Positions 42,266-51,309 of a stretch of DNA of 64,000 nt are shown here, piece by piece. A program made the translations under genes and the position numbers. Location of the stretch: positions 2,480,001 through 2,544,000 of the forward strand of contig NZ_LS999521.1 of assembly GCF_900520355.1 (NCBI RefSeq), in the 5' to 3' direction. Under the pieces are notes generated by a model. The model was not told the DNA's origin. It made no database searches and worked only from the letters and a program-made list of their open reading frames with translations. The stretch comes from Acinetobacter calcoaceticus. GTDB lineage: Bacteria > Pseudomonadota > Gammaproteobacteria > Pseudomonadales > Moraxellaceae. Numbering within the stretch: the first letter of the stretch is position 1; the number at the start of each line of letters is the position of its first letter.

Positions 42266-43657
42266 TTATTCAAGGGGCAAAAACGTTTCGGCGAAAATGT
42301 CTGGAACATAACCAGCCGCAGCAAAAAGATGCTGGCGAGATTCATCAATCGCTGCACGAAGTCGCTCACTGTCCACACCCAACACTTTACCGTCACGTTT
42401 AACGATTCGTCCGCCAATCATCACTGTATCAATATTGCTGCGCTCAGCTGCATGAACCACCGTGCCAAACGCGTTACCAGACGGATAAAGGTTAATATCG
42501 TCTGTTCGAATCAATATCAGGTCAGCCTGTTTTCCAAGGGTTAGACTGCCAATTTTTTCTTGTAAACCTGCACAAGTTGCACCATCAAGCGTCGCAGCTT
42601 TTAGAAGATTTTGAGCCTGAAGGGTTACTGGCGAATGTGCTGAACCACAACATTTGTTCTGATGCATTCCCATGACACGTTGTAAATAAAACGCTACGCG
42701 CATTTCCATAAACATATCGCCACTGTAAGACGTTTCATTATCAACACTCAAACCGGGTCTAATGCCGTGACGTAGAGCCGATTGCATGGCAAACATACCG
42801 TCTTCGATGCCATAGTGGGCATCTGATCGTGGGCATACGTTTACTCGTACTCCAGCCTCGCGCAAAATTTCCCATCCAACATCTGGCAGCGAGGTGCAAT
42901 GGTTAAAGATATTATCTGGTCCTAGCAGACCTTGCTGATGCAGACCCTCTAGTGCAGCAGCCATTTCACCACCAAAAAATTCAGTAATGATTGGCAGCCC
43001 CAATCTGCGTGCCTCAGCCCATAGTTCAGGTTCTAGCTGAGCCATAGCAGCCAGTGATACCAAACTGCTTTCGCTGTTTTTAAAATATTTTTTTTGTAGG
43101 CGTTCAAGATTGCTAGGCCAGTTCGCTCTATCCCAGTCTCCTGAGACTGATGCACCAGAAGCGTGTACAGCTCGAATACCAGCATCTAGTAAAGCTTCAA
43201 CAGCCGCATCAGAGTGAGCGGCACTACGACTATTGTGCGAGTTATCAATCACTGTGGTGATACCCGCATCTATACAGCCTAGAGCTGTAAGCAAATTACC
43301 GATGTACATATCTGCTGGACGATAGTACTTGGCAAAAGAATAGTGCGTCGCGTTGCAATAGTCTTCTAACGTTTCAGCATTCGGATTAATCCATCGCAGT
43401 TGCCCTTCCCATGAATGTCGATGAGTATCGACCATACCCGGCATCGCGATCATATTGGATGCATCAATAATAGCTGCACCTTCGGCTTCTAAATTTTCAC
43501 CCACGGCGGTAATCTTGCCGCCCTCAATCAGAATATCTCCGCGAACCATGTTCCCAATCACGCTATCCATGCTTAGGATCGTCGCCCCACGAATCAGCGT
43601 TCTATTTGGTGAAGACTCAGTCAGCTGCACTATGTTTCTGTTGTAATCAGTCATCAT
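42266..43657 (-). CDS. Amidohydrolase (TrzA/AtzB or SAH-deaminase-like)
   Basis: 463 residues. The metal-binding motif is HRH in MPGMVDTHRHSWEGQL. A later His lies in IFNHCTSLPDVGWEIL, and the catalytic Asp is in GLSVDNETSYSGDM. The N- and C-terminal beta-sandwich segments (RGDILIEGGKITAVG; LTLGKQADLILIRTDDINLYP) match the subtype III amidohydrolases that deaminate or dechlorinate N-heterocycles. Expected to be a zinc or iron deaminase; substrate unknown. Divergent from a LysR gene. Confidence 0.86.
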   Translation of the reverse strand: MMTDYNRNIVQLTESSPNRTLIRGATILSMDSVIGNMVRGDILIEGGKITAVGENLEAEGAAIIDASNMIAMPGMVDTHRHSWEGQLRWINPNAETLEDYCNATHYSFAKYYRPADMYIGNLLTALGCIDAGITTVIDNSHNSRSAAHSDAAVEALLDAGIRAVHASGASVSGDWDRANWPSNLERLQKKYFKNSESSLVSLAAMAQLEPELWAEARRLGLPIITEFFGGEMAAALEGLHQQGLLGPDNIFNHCTSLPDVGWEILREAGVRVNVCPRSDAHYGIEDGMFAMQSALRHGIRPGLSVDNETSYSGDMFMEMRVAFYLQRVMGMHQNKCCGSAHSPVTLQAQNLLKAATLDGATCAGLQEKIGSLTLGKQADLILIRTDDINLYPSGNAFGTVVHAAERSNIDTVMIGGRIVKRDGKVLGVDSERLRAAIDESRQHLFAAAGYVPDIFAETFLPLE

Positions 43658-43788
43658 TATTCCAACTTCTCAAATGTATGCTGAAAATCTATCTGAAGTG
43701 ATAATGCTGAAAAAGCTGGTTAAACTGTTTTTATTATTCAGCGGAAGCGAATAATCTAAGAGTGTGAGTACAGTATTGGGACAAAGGT

Positions 43789-44703
43789 ATGAGATTGGAT
43801 CGTATTCAGGCAATGCAGATTTTTGTTCGGGTAGCAGAAGCTGAAAGCTTTATCCATGCAGCAGAGGCACTTTCCCTACCAGCCTCAACAGTCACTAGTA
43901 CAATTAAAAATCTTGAAAAGTATTTACAAGTGCGTCTGTTAAACAGAACAACAAGACGGGTTAGCCTGACGCCAGAGGGAGCAGAATATCTGACCCAGTG
44001 CCGAGAAATACTCGACCTGATTGAACATACAGAATCTAACCTGACCAATGCCATCAAACAGCCACAAGGTCGATTACGAGTTGATATGCCTGCGGGCATC
44101 GCTCATTCGGTGATCATGCCGAACCTGCAAGAGTTTCAACAACGTTATCCAGATATTTACCTCATGATAGGTGTCAGCGATAGACAAGTAGATCTTATTA
44201 AGGAAGGCGTAGACTGTGTGATTCGGATGGGGAATCTAGAAAACTCCACCCTTGTTGCCCGCCCTCTTGGTGAGTTCCGTTGGGTCACATGCGCATCGTC
44301 AGCATATTTAAAAGAAAACGGAATTCCACAAACTCCCGATGATTTAGCACATCACCGAGCTATTCATTATTTTTCAGGGAACAACAGACATGCAGGTGAA
44401 ATGCGCTTTCTACGGAATGGAGAGAAAAAAACTGTACAAATGAATGGTACTGTTGCCGTTAATGAAACTGAGCTTTATATAAAAATGTGCCTTGAAGGAT
44501 ACGGACTTGCTCAACTTGCTGAAAGACTTGTGTCAAAGCACCTCAAAGAAAAAAGACTCATCGCGGTGTTACAAGGCTGGTGCCCACCACCTGTTGCCGT
44601 GACTTTACTTTATCCGCATCAACGTTTTCTTTCACCGGCAGTAAGGGTATTTTCTGACTGGATGGCCGAGCTTATTAGCAATAATCAAACTAACTCACTT
44701 TAA
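43789..44703 (+). CDS. LysR family regulator of the amidohydrolase/YdcZ operon
   Basis: 304 residues. HTH MRLDRIQAMQIFVRVAEAESFIHAAEALSLPASTVTSTIKNLEKYLQVRLLNRTTRRVSLTPEG, then the effector domain (GRLRVDMPAGIAHSVIMP, EGVDCVIRMG, VTCASSAYL). It is 131 bp from the divergent amidohydrolase start, so it is probably its regulator. Confidence 0.88.
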   Translation: MRLDRIQAMQIFVRVAEAESFIHAAEALSLPASTVTSTIKNLEKYLQVRLLNRTTRRVSLTPEGAEYLTQCREILDLIEHTESNLTNAIKQPQGRLRVDMPAGIAHSVIMPNLQEFQQRYPDIYLMIGVSDRQVDLIKEGVDCVIRMGNLENSTLVARPLGEFRWVTCASSAYLKENGIPQTPDDLAHHRAIHYFSGNNRHAGEMRFLRNGEKKTVQMNGTVAVNETELYIKMCLEGYGLAQLAERLVSKHLKEKRLIAVLQGWCPPPVAVTLLYPHQRFLSPAVRVFSDWMAELISNNQTNSL

Positions 44704-44876
44704 AAGATTATTTTTAAGACTTTGTAAGTGCACTAACGCACTCAATAAAATATATAAGATAAATTTGTATACTCAGCAAAGCGAAAATAAGAAAAAAATA
44801 TGATTTAAAGTAGTTGACCCTCACGTAACGTAAGCCCCTAGCATAAAACACACCTAAGGAAGAAGGAGCTAAAAAG

Positions 44877-45905
44877 ATGCTGTTAAAAGTTGGTGAATTG
44901 GCTAAGCAGACAGGACTTACTGTCCGTGCTCTTCATCACTATGACGATATCGGTTTACTTCAGCCTTCGGTCCGTTCCGATGCTGGTTATCGACTATACA
45001 CCCGTAAAGACATTACTCGTTTGCATCAGATTCAAGCATTACGAGGACTGGGAATGTCGTTAGCTGAAATCTATACGGTTCTTGAAGACCCCGATCTTGC
45101 TCTTTTACCCATTATTGATCAGCAGATTCAAGCAATTGATCAAAGACTGACTGAGCAAAAGAAATTGCGAAATCAGCTCAGCAAACTTAAATCTCAGATC
45201 ATGAATGGTGAAGAGCTTGATTTGGAAGATTGGTTAAAAACACTGGAGCTTATAGCAATGTATGAGAAATACTTTACAAAAGAAGAGCTTGAAAAACTCA
45301 CTTTCTTACAAGCAGGCAGTAAAAGTCACCAAGAATGGCAAGAGTTAACTCAAGCAGCAAATGCACTATTTAATGCTGGCGAACCATTTAACTCTGAAGT
45401 AGCTCAAGACTTAGCCCGAAAGTGGATGAAAACTCTTGAGCACAATACACGAGCTAACCCTGAATGGCTTGTTAAATTAAATACCATCAATTCAGCCGAG
45501 CCCGAATTTCAGGAAAAATTAGGAGTAACGCCAGAAGTTGTTGAGTTTTTACTTAAAGCTTTTTCTGAGAGTAAACTGAGTATTTTTGCCCGTTATTTAT
45601 CTGACGATGAATTTGATTTTCTAAAAGAAAATTACATTCGTGAGATGAAAAAATGGCCTCAATTATTGGTCGATGTTGAAAAATTGATAGATGCAGAGGT
45701 CACACCAGATAGTGATGGAGCAAAGCGTTTGGCACAACAATGGCTCACTATGCTACAAGGCTATGCTGGTAAAGAAGTGGCTACCCAAGAAAAAATCCGT
45801 ACAGCAATGCGAAATGAACCAAGTCTTGCTGAGGGCACTTGGCTCAAACCAGTTACCCTACAATTTTTAGAAAAAGCAGTAGCAGTATTAATGCGTAGTG
45901 CTTAG
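44877..45905 (+). CDS. MerR-family regulator with TipAS-like domain
   Basis: 342 residues. MerR winged HTH at 1-75 (VGELAKQTGLTVRALHHYDDIGLLQPSVRSDAGYRLYTRKDITRLHQIQALRGLGMSLAEI), a coiled-coil linker at about 80-125, and helical repeats similar to TipAS antibiotic-recognition domains (FTKEELEKLTF..., then two FL(L/E)KA(F/V)-type repeats). Such proteins bind bulky ligands and activate their own or neighbouring promoters. AAGGAG lies before the ATG. Alone, followed by a terminator. Confidence 0.86.
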   Translation: MLLKVGELAKQTGLTVRALHHYDDIGLLQPSVRSDAGYRLYTRKDITRLHQIQALRGLGMSLAEIYTVLEDPDLALLPIIDQQIQAIDQRLTEQKKLRNQLSKLKSQIMNGEELDLEDWLKTLELIAMYEKYFTKEELEKLTFLQAGSKSHQEWQELTQAANALFNAGEPFNSEVAQDLARKWMKTLEHNTRANPEWLVKLNTINSAEPEFQEKLGVTPEVVEFLLKAFSESKLSIFARYLSDDEFDFLKENYIREMKKWPQLLVDVEKLIDAEVTPDSDGAKRLAQQWLTMLQGYAGKEVATQEKIRTAMRNEPSLAEGTWLKPVTLQFLEKAVAVLMRSA

Positions 45906-45971
45906 TTCTATCAAGTTAAATCGCTTTTTTATAAGAAGAGTAGTTTAAACTAAACGATATCAAAACAGCTG

Positions 45972-45999
45972 GCTACACCATAATTTGGTGTAGCTTTTA
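45972..45999 (+). terminator. Terminator after the MerR gene
   Basis: GCTACACCA-TAATTT-GGTGTAGCTTTT. Confidence 0.88.
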
Positions 46000-46086
46000 A
46001 AAAAATATCCTATTTATTCCTAAAATAATTTTTACTTTATTTTTAAATTAAGTAATTAATATAAATCATTATTTTATTTTCTATTG

Positions 46087-46557
46087 TTAATATATGACAT
46101 TCACACGGACCCAATCTTCATATTTGGTTGCCTGAACATTGGTACTTGATGTAATTGCCCCATGAATAGGAATATTTTCTTTCATTCCTGTTGCGATTCT
46201 TGAATGTATTTTATCTGCTGACCCTCCCCAAATTTGAGTATGGCCAGCATCTTGATACAGTACATATGCAACAGATGCTGTGCTGGCAGCAGATTTAAGT
46301 TCAAAGTTATTGTCTGAAGTTACCGCCAATTGATACGGCGTATTTTGGCTACATTGGACAGATACATCCGTTCTTGCACCAGCAACTGGCTGAGAGCGAA
46401 CAACTGAACCAAAATCTAAATTTCCTTGTGTGGAAACTTCACACGTTTCTACAATAGTTAAACTGACCTTCAATGATGTAGATATATTTCCAGCATCTGC
46501 ACTATTTATTAGCAGCATTCCCATAAGAGAAAATAAGGCGTATCTAATGACTTTCAT
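46087..46557 (-). CDS. Lone CsuA/B-like spore-coat-U-domain protein
   Basis: 156 residues. Signal peptide (ALFSLMGMLLINSADA). A single SCPU (PF05229-like) domain begins VSLTIVETCEVSTQGNLDFGSV, with TDVSVQCSQNTPYQLAV and IHGAITSSTNVQATKYEDWVRVNVIY at the end; the two Cys would form the subunit disulfide. It resembles the pilin subunits of Csu chaperone-usher pili, but no chaperone, usher or tip gene is nearby. It may be assembled by a distant csu system or be an exported orphan. Confidence 0.82.
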   Translation of the reverse strand: MKVIRYALFSLMGMLLINSADAGNISTSLKVSLTIVETCEVSTQGNLDFGSVVRSQPVAGARTDVSVQCSQNTPYQLAVTSDNNFELKSAASTASVAYVLYQDAGHTQIWGGSADKIHSRIATGMKENIPIHGAITSSTNVQATKYEDWVRVNVIY

Positions 46558-47073
46558 TTCTTCTCCTTATATTTTCGTTCTAATATCTATTGATCTTTAT
46601 ATTGTTATTTCTCTGTTCTGGTTAAAGAAACAGCTTCAGGATCTTTTAGTTATAAAACTTAATATTGCACACTGTCAATAAATACTAAACGCATGATTTG
46701 CATGTTATTTTCTTAATTTGTGATGCATTACGCGCAATCTTAGTAATTTAAAAATTAGTTGATGTTTTATTTCCTTTCAGTACACATTTTGACATCATTT
46801 ATTACAGCATAAGACTGCTTACTCACTGCGTACTTTTAAAACTCTTCATAATTTATAATTTAATCATCAACTCTTGAGGATAAGATTTGATAATTCTGTC
46901 TATTATCGCAATTGCATAAATAAATCGATCAAAATAATATTGCTGTCAATAGAATATAACTTCACATATTGTTTAGCTTATAGATTCAATATTAAGAAAA
47001 TTGTGAAGTTAAATTTAAAATGAATAATTTTGGCCATTAAAACTATCTATTTTTAATTCGAGAAACCATTGAT
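46558..47073. other. Intergenic region, 516 bp
   Basis: Very AT-rich, with no plausible ORF with a ribosome site and no clear hairpin. It contains the divergent promoters of the CsuA/B-like and DUF2147 genes. Confidence 0.5.
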
Positions 47074-47511
47074 ATGAAAAAATATTTATTCTTACTTTTA
47101 CTTAGCTTTTATTCGATTCATTCATTTGCTTCAGACAAATTACATGGCAGTGTTTGGAAAACAATTGATGATGCAACCAATCAACCTAGAGCACTGGTAA
47201 GATTTAGCGAAGATAAAAATGGTAACCTCTATGCAAACATCGAAAAAATACTTGTTCCGAGTGAAGCCAATAAATGTACGATGTGTGAGGGCCCCTTTAA
47301 AAACAAATCTTTAATTGGTTTGACCATCGTCAAAAACTTAAAAAGTTCAGGTCAAAATAAATATGCCAATGGATCTATTTTAGACCCACAGTCAGGCAAG
47401 ACATATCGCTTTAGTGCAACAATATCACCAGATGGTGCAAAACTTATCGCTCGTGGATACATTGGTATCTCTGCAATTGGTCGAAATCAAACGTGGTATC
47501 GAATTAAATAA
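47074..47511 (+). CDS. DUF2147 exported protein
   Basis: 145 residues with a signal peptide (MKKYLFLLLLSFYSIHSFA). The mature part shows the DUF2147 pattern: GSVWKTIDDATNQPRALVRFSE, LYANIEKIL, then the Cys pair in KCTMCEGPFKNKSLIGL, ILDPQSGKTYRFSATIS and ARGYIGISAIGRNQTWYRI. Lipocalin-like periplasmic protein; role unknown. Confidence 0.85.
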   Translation: MKKYLFLLLLSFYSIHSFASDKLHGSVWKTIDDATNQPRALVRFSEDKNGNLYANIEKILVPSEANKCTMCEGPFKNKSLIGLTIVKNLKSSGQNKYANGSILDPQSGKTYRFSATISPDGAKLIARGYIGISAIGRNQTWYRIK

Positions 47512-47515
47512 GCTT

Positions 47516-47545
47516 CGAGGTCTTTAAAAGACTTCATTTATAAAT
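47516..47545 (+). terminator. Hairpin after the DUF2147 gene
   Basis: GAGGTCTTT and AAAGACTTC are paired and followed by ATTTAT, just after the stop. A moderate terminator. Confidence 0.5.
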
Positions 47546-47596
47546 TGCATGGTTTTTTTGAAGTGATCATTTCTCTCAAGAACCATGTAATTTTCA

Positions 47597-48148
47597 TTAA
47601 ACACCCCTCAAAAAACAATCCAACACCCTTTCCCTCTGGTCCGCCCCATCTGAACTTAAAAGCTCAATAATTGCCCCTTCAATCATATATAAAAATAGTT
47701 TGGCATCTTGAAAGGAAGCATCGGTTTTTAGGTTTATAAGCTGGCTATAGATTTCATTGATTATCCACGTCCGGTATTTAATTGCAACTTGATAGGCTTT
47801 TGGATAGGTCAGTTTCGTTTCAAAAATTGCTTTAAATAGTAAATAGTACAGTCCTTCTAAATCTGTATGTAAGAAATAGAGCTTCTTAATCTTATCAACC
47901 ACATTGGTGTTGCAGTCATACTCAGCAATTGAAACCACTTTTTCTTTTAAACGTTCTTTTTGCACAATCAGACAGATTTCAACAAACCGCTCTTTCGAGT
48001 GAAAGTAGTTATAAAAAGTCGCTTTGGGAATTTCACACTCTTTCACGATTCGATCGATTCCAACAACATGAAATCCGCGATGATGAAATAAATCAATCGA
48101 CTTATTGATGACTTGTATGGCACGTGTTGGAAGAACTAACTTTGGCAT
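47597..48148 (-). CDS. TetR/AcrR family regulator, paralog 3 of 3
   Basis: 183 residues from the ATG at 48148, starting MPKLVLPTRAIQVINKSIDLFHHRGF. HTH VVGIDRIVKECEIPKATFYNYFHSKERFVEI. It diverges more from paralogs 1 and 2 than they do from each other (for example LFLYMIEGAIIELLSSDGADQRE at the end). An upstream extension to 48244 is rejected by comparison with paralog 1. Its module is cut by an insertion sequence between the promoter and the RNA, so expression is probably reduced or altered. Confidence 0.87.
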   Translation of the reverse strand: MPKLVLPTRAIQVINKSIDLFHHRGFHVVGIDRIVKECEIPKATFYNYFHSKERFVEICLIVQKERLKEKVVSIAEYDCNTNVVDKIKKLYFLHTDLEGLYYLLFKAIFETKLTYPKAYQVAIKYRTWIINEIYSQLINLKTDASFQDAKLFLYMIEGAIIELLSSDGADQRERVLDCFLRGV

Positions 48149-48327
48149 AGTTTTACCGTTATAAAAATTATTGTTGTTTCTAAATGAGATACTTTTTTGG
48201 GAGAAAAAAAGGCACAGCAAAGTCGTAAAGACTATGCGTAGCACATCTCAAGTTTGTTATTGCTAAGTTTTAAGTAAAAATGACTTAAAGCCTGAAAACC
48301 TTAGGGTGATTAAGCTGCTTTAATTTT

Positions 48328-48384
48328 TTAAGCTGTGTCGTTATAGCTTTTGGCATCGAGAGCCAAGAAATAATGGATGTGCAA
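48328..48384 (-). CDS. Leader ORF of TetR module 3 (18 aa)
   Basis: AAAGGAG, 6 nt, then TTG opens LHIHYFLALDAKSYNDTA and TAA, differing from module 2 at three residues. The reading frame and ribosome site are conserved, which suggests selection on translation. Confidence 0.5.
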   Translation of the reverse strand: MHIHYFLALDAKSYNDTA

Positions 48385-48552
48385 AGCCAACTCCTTTTTA
48401 TTGGGAGTTCTGCCAGACATTTAAATTATGGTGGCAGAACGAAAGAGGGTTGACGAACTGGTCACACGAGGCCAGCACACCCGAAGGTGTCCCCCTTCCG
48501 TCCTGAACTGCACCCCATAAGTTAGACTCTTTAAACTTATAAGGTGTGTCCT

Positions 48553-49062
48553 ATGCCAGTTCCAAAGCATTCAAAAGAGTTAAAACTAAAAGTAATTCAG
48601 GCTTATTTAGATGGGAGTAAAGGCTATAAAATTCTTTCCAAAGAGTTTAATGTAGATCTCCAAACCATCCGGTTATGGATTGAAAACTATAAAGCACATG
48701 GTACTGATGGGCTTAATGTTAAAATTAAAAAGACTTATTATTCTCCAGAATTTAAAATCAATGCGATACAAATGCTTCTTGATAAGATACCCGTAAGAGA
48801 AGTAAGAAGACGATTAAATCTGAGCGGGACGTCAATTTTAAGAAGATGGTTAGCTCAGTATCATAAAGAAGGGATTGCTGGTTTTAATACTAAACGGACT
48901 TATACCAATATGACTAGGCAAGATAAAATCAAAGTAGTTAAGCCAATCAGAGATGATAAAGACAAGTCTCAACAAGAACTCATTGATGAGGTTACAGCTT
49001 TGCGCGCAGAGGTCGCTTTCTTAAAAAAGCTAAAAGCCTTAAAACTGAAGCAGCGTACTTAA
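48553..49062 (+). CDS. IS3-family transposase OrfA
   Basis: 169 residues. Two helix-turn-helix units (YKILSKEFNVDLQTIRLWIENY; PVREVRRRLNLSGTSILRRWLAQY) and a C-terminal leucine-zipper-like helix (QQELIDEVTALRAEVAFLKK). The ATG at 48553 is used; a GTG three codons earlier is an alternative. Near the end, TTA AAA AAG at 49021-49029 contains the slippery heptamer A-AAA-AAG for -1 frameshifting into OrfB. Confidence 0.9.
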   Translation: MPVPKHSKELKLKVIQAYLDGSKGYKILSKEFNVDLQTIRLWIENYKAHGTDGLNVKIKKTYYSPEFKINAIQMLLDKIPVREVRRRLNLSGTSILRRWLAQYHKEGIAGFNTKRTYTNMTRQDKIKVVKPIRDDKDKSQQELIDEVTALRAEVAFLKKLKALKLKQRT

Positions 49063-49121
49063 GTTCAATTTCTACCGCAGACAGTGTTCAGGTTGTTTCA
49101 GAATTAAGGCATATCTATCCA

Positions 49122-49937
49122 TTGAAACTATTACTCGGTATCGCGAAGATAGCCCGTAGTACTTATTTCTACCACATGAAAGCTCTACGCTCCAATGATA
49201 AATATACTGAGCTAAAACAAAATATTAAGTCGATATATCACAAGCACAAAGGATGTTACGGCTATCGTAGAATTACTCTTGCTTTGAAAAGTGCAGGAAT
49301 AATGATTAACCATAAATGCGTATATCGCCTCATGAAAACTATGGGACTCAAATCAAGGATCAGAGCACTAAAATATCGCTCATATAAAAGTGGTTGTGTC
49401 GGGATGGTGGCTGATAACATTTTACAACGGCAATTTAAAGCAAATCGGCCAAATCAGAAATGGGCAACTGATGTAACGGAATTTAATGTGAATGGTGAAA
49501 AACTTTACCTATCCCCAATTATAGATTTATTTAATGGGGAAATTATTACGTTCCGAATCCAACGCAAACTCAATTATGAGTTAGTAAAAGAGATGCTCAT
49601 TCATGCTTTGGCTAAACTTAAGCGACATGAAAAACCAATTCTCCATTCCGATCAAGGATGGCAATATCAAATGGCCCATTACCAGCAGCAATTAAAGCAA
49701 CATGGTTTAATTCAGAGTATGTCTCGTAAGGGAAATTGTTTGGATAATGCTGTAATAGAAAGCTTCTTTGGAATATTAAAATCGGAATGCTTTCATGGTG
49801 AAAAATTTCAATCAATTGATGAATTAGAGAAAACTGTAAAAGAGTACATTCATTATTATAATCATGAGAGAATCAAGGTGAAGCTACAAGGTTTATCCCC
49901 TGTACAATATAGAAATCAGTTTTTAAAAACTGCTTAA
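49122..49937 (+). CDS. IS3-family transposase OrfB (DDE integrase)
   Basis: 271 residues if started at TTG. The frame is open back to about 49029, so the real enzyme is most likely an OrfAB fusion made by -1 frameshifting at 49023-49029. Features are HTH_21-like KHKGCYGYRRITLALKSAGI and the rve catalytic core with the DDE triad in WATDVTEF, LHSDQGWQYQ and NAVIESFFGILKSE. The C-terminal YYNHERIKVKLQGLSPVQYR is typical of IS3. Confidence 0.92.
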   Translation: MKLLLGIAKIARSTYFYHMKALRSNDKYTELKQNIKSIYHKHKGCYGYRRITLALKSAGIMINHKCVYRLMKTMGLKSRIRALKYRSYKSGCVGMVADNILQRQFKANRPNQKWATDVTEFNVNGEKLYLSPIIDLFNGEIITFRIQRKLNYELVKEMLIHALAKLKRHEKPILHSDQGWQYQMAHYQQQLKQHGLIQSMSRKGNCLDNAVIESFFGILKSECFHGEKFQSIDELEKTVKEYIHYYNHERIKVKLQGLSPVQYRNQFLKTA

Positions 49938-50086
49938 TTAACTGTCCAACTTTATGGGGTCAGATCATCCTACCGCTACGAGAGGGAGACGAAGAGCTGC
50001 ACAAAACTATCCCTCAGAAGGAATAATTCTGATACTCGTGTGAAAACGGTTCGTCAAAACCGACTGGCAATGTGGCCAGCAGGCAA

Positions 50087-50115
50087 AGGATAGTGTTCAA
50101 CCCTTTTGCAGTCAA
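50087..50115 (-). promoter_or_regulatory. Promoter of TetR module 3
   Basis: TTGACT-N17-TATCCT on the minus strand. The IS now separates it from most of the RNA and from the TetR gene. Confidence 0.7.
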
Positions 50116-50308
50116 GCACACAAAATGACATTTGTTTTAAAATAGATCATTAAAAAGTAAGGATAAATAATGAGTGGATTATTGTTAAATTGGGGTTTAT
50201 AAAGCAGGCATAAATTAAGCAGCCAAGTGCAGATAAGTCTTGAGCTGAATATACACAGATGTTGTGTATAGTGCCGATTTGAACCAAGAAAATAATTTAT
50301 TCTTAAAT

Positions 50309-50935
50309 TTATTTTTTCATAGGTAGTAGTAAAACAGGGTCTTCAACATCATAACCAGTTTCTTCTGGAACCCCCAGATATTTAACGACAACTAACCTCT
50401 TATTTTGTTTAGGCACTCTATAATTTTGGGAAATTTTTATTGCTTTGGTGTAATGAACTGCAATATGGGTCTTACTTTGCAAAGACGGCGATTTTACAAC
50501 ATATTCAGTTTTATATTGTGTCATCTTTTCTGAAGGATCAAACCAAGCTGATATTTGATTTTGATGACTTTTTAATCTTTGAATTTTTATAGTCTTACTA
50601 TTACTTACGATCAAAGGGGTTAAATTCTTTTTAATTTTTTTTATAGCCTTATTAAATCCACTACTATCTTGATCATAATCAATTTTATGGGTTTTTGGAT
50701 TGATATATAGAGATCGAACTTCAATAAGTTTATCGGGTGATTTACTATTTAACAGATAATAATATAATTGTGGTAGACGTCCTCGACCATCTTCATAATG
50801 TCTTAATACATAAAGTTTCTTGTCTTTTTCCTGATAACCCAATACTTCAATTTTTTGTCCACCACCCACTGTCGCATAAGTATGTGCGGATAACGTAAAA
50901 ATAGCACTAAAACTTAGAATTTTTAGAAACTTCAT
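50309..50935 (-). CDS. Exported hypothetical protein (208 aa)
   Basis: Signal peptide (FLKILSFSAIFTLSAHTYA) followed by a basic, beta-rich domain (TVGGGQKIEVLGYQEKDKKLYVLRHYEDGRGRLPQLYYYLL). No Cys in the mature part. Unrecognised family. A second small gene lies 38 bp upstream on the same strand. Confidence 0.7.
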   Translation of the reverse strand: MKFLKILSFSAIFTLSAHTYATVGGGQKIEVLGYQEKDKKLYVLRHYEDGRGRLPQLYYYLLNSKSPDKLIEVRSLYINPKTHKIDYDQDSSGFNKAIKKIKKNLTPLIVSNSKTIKIQRLKSHQNQISAWFDPSEKMTQYKTEYVVKSPSLQSKTHIAVHYTKAIKISQNYRVPKQNKRLVVVKYLGVPEETGYDVEDPVLLLPMKK

Positions 50936-50973
50936 TAGCTGATATCCTTATGATTTTTTAGATGGAAAATTAA

Positions 50974-51192
50974 TTAACGAACATAGAGTGGATCTTCTTC
51001 AACAAAAAACACTTCACCTGATGAAGGTAAAATCCATTGATAAGTTCCTTCTATTTTCTGCATTTTTTCTTTAAAAATATTATATATCGCTACAAGATCA
51101 TGTTTTTCATCATACTCCCCCATATAGCCAAGCGCCTTTTCTTCATGAAAATCTCTAAACATTTTATGCATTTTTACTGCTCTTAGTTCCAT
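50974..51192 (-). CDS. Small hypothetical protein (72 aa)
   Basis: AAGGAG lies 7 nt before the ATG. Soluble and acidic (MFRDFHEEKALGYMGEYDEKHDLVAIYNIF...). Probably co-transcribed with the exported protein downstream. Function unknown. Confidence 0.62.
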   Translation of the reverse strand: MELRAVKMHKMFRDFHEEKALGYMGEYDEKHDLVAIYNIFKEKMQKIEGTYQWILPSSGEVFFVEEDPLYVR

Positions 51193-51309
51193 ATCTGTTC
51201 TCCTTTTTATTACCGCTACGATTAATTATGATCTTTTTTTATTTCCAATACTAAAAAATATGTACCAAAATATATCTTATAAAAATATCAACCCAATACT
51301 TATTGGAGT

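Larger units (their letters stand above)
48504..49967 (+). mobile_element. Complete IS3-family insertion sequence, IS150-like (1464 bp)
   Basis: The ends are TG...CA with imperfect terminal inverted repeats (left TGAACTGCACCCCATAAGTT, right end reversed TGATCTGACCCCATAAAGTT). A 3-bp target duplication TCC flanks it (48501-48503, 49968-49970). It carries orfA and orfB overlapping with a -1 shift. All parts look intact, so it is probably active. The exact ISfinder name cannot be given without a search. Confidence 0.92.
48430..49974 (-). ncRNA. C4-like antisense RNA, copy 3, split by an IS
   Basis: Before insertion the RNA was 48430-48503 joined to 49971-49974 plus the target triplet. The fold is the same as copies 1 and 2 (hairpins ACACC-UUCG-GGUGU and CUGG...CCAG), but the insertion falls in the 5' arm of the outer stem, between GGTAGGA and CGGAAGGGGG. 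The junction segment GTTCGTCAA (48450-48458) is complementary over 9 nt to the leader at 50049-50057, which is now on the far side of the element. Confidence 0.75.

Noticed and set aside
48148..48244. N-terminal extension of TetR paralog 3 (and of paralog 2, 21865-21976)
   Set aside because: Paralog 1 has no such extension, the added residues do not look like TetR sequence, and they precede the conserved TATAACGGTAAAACTATG start context.
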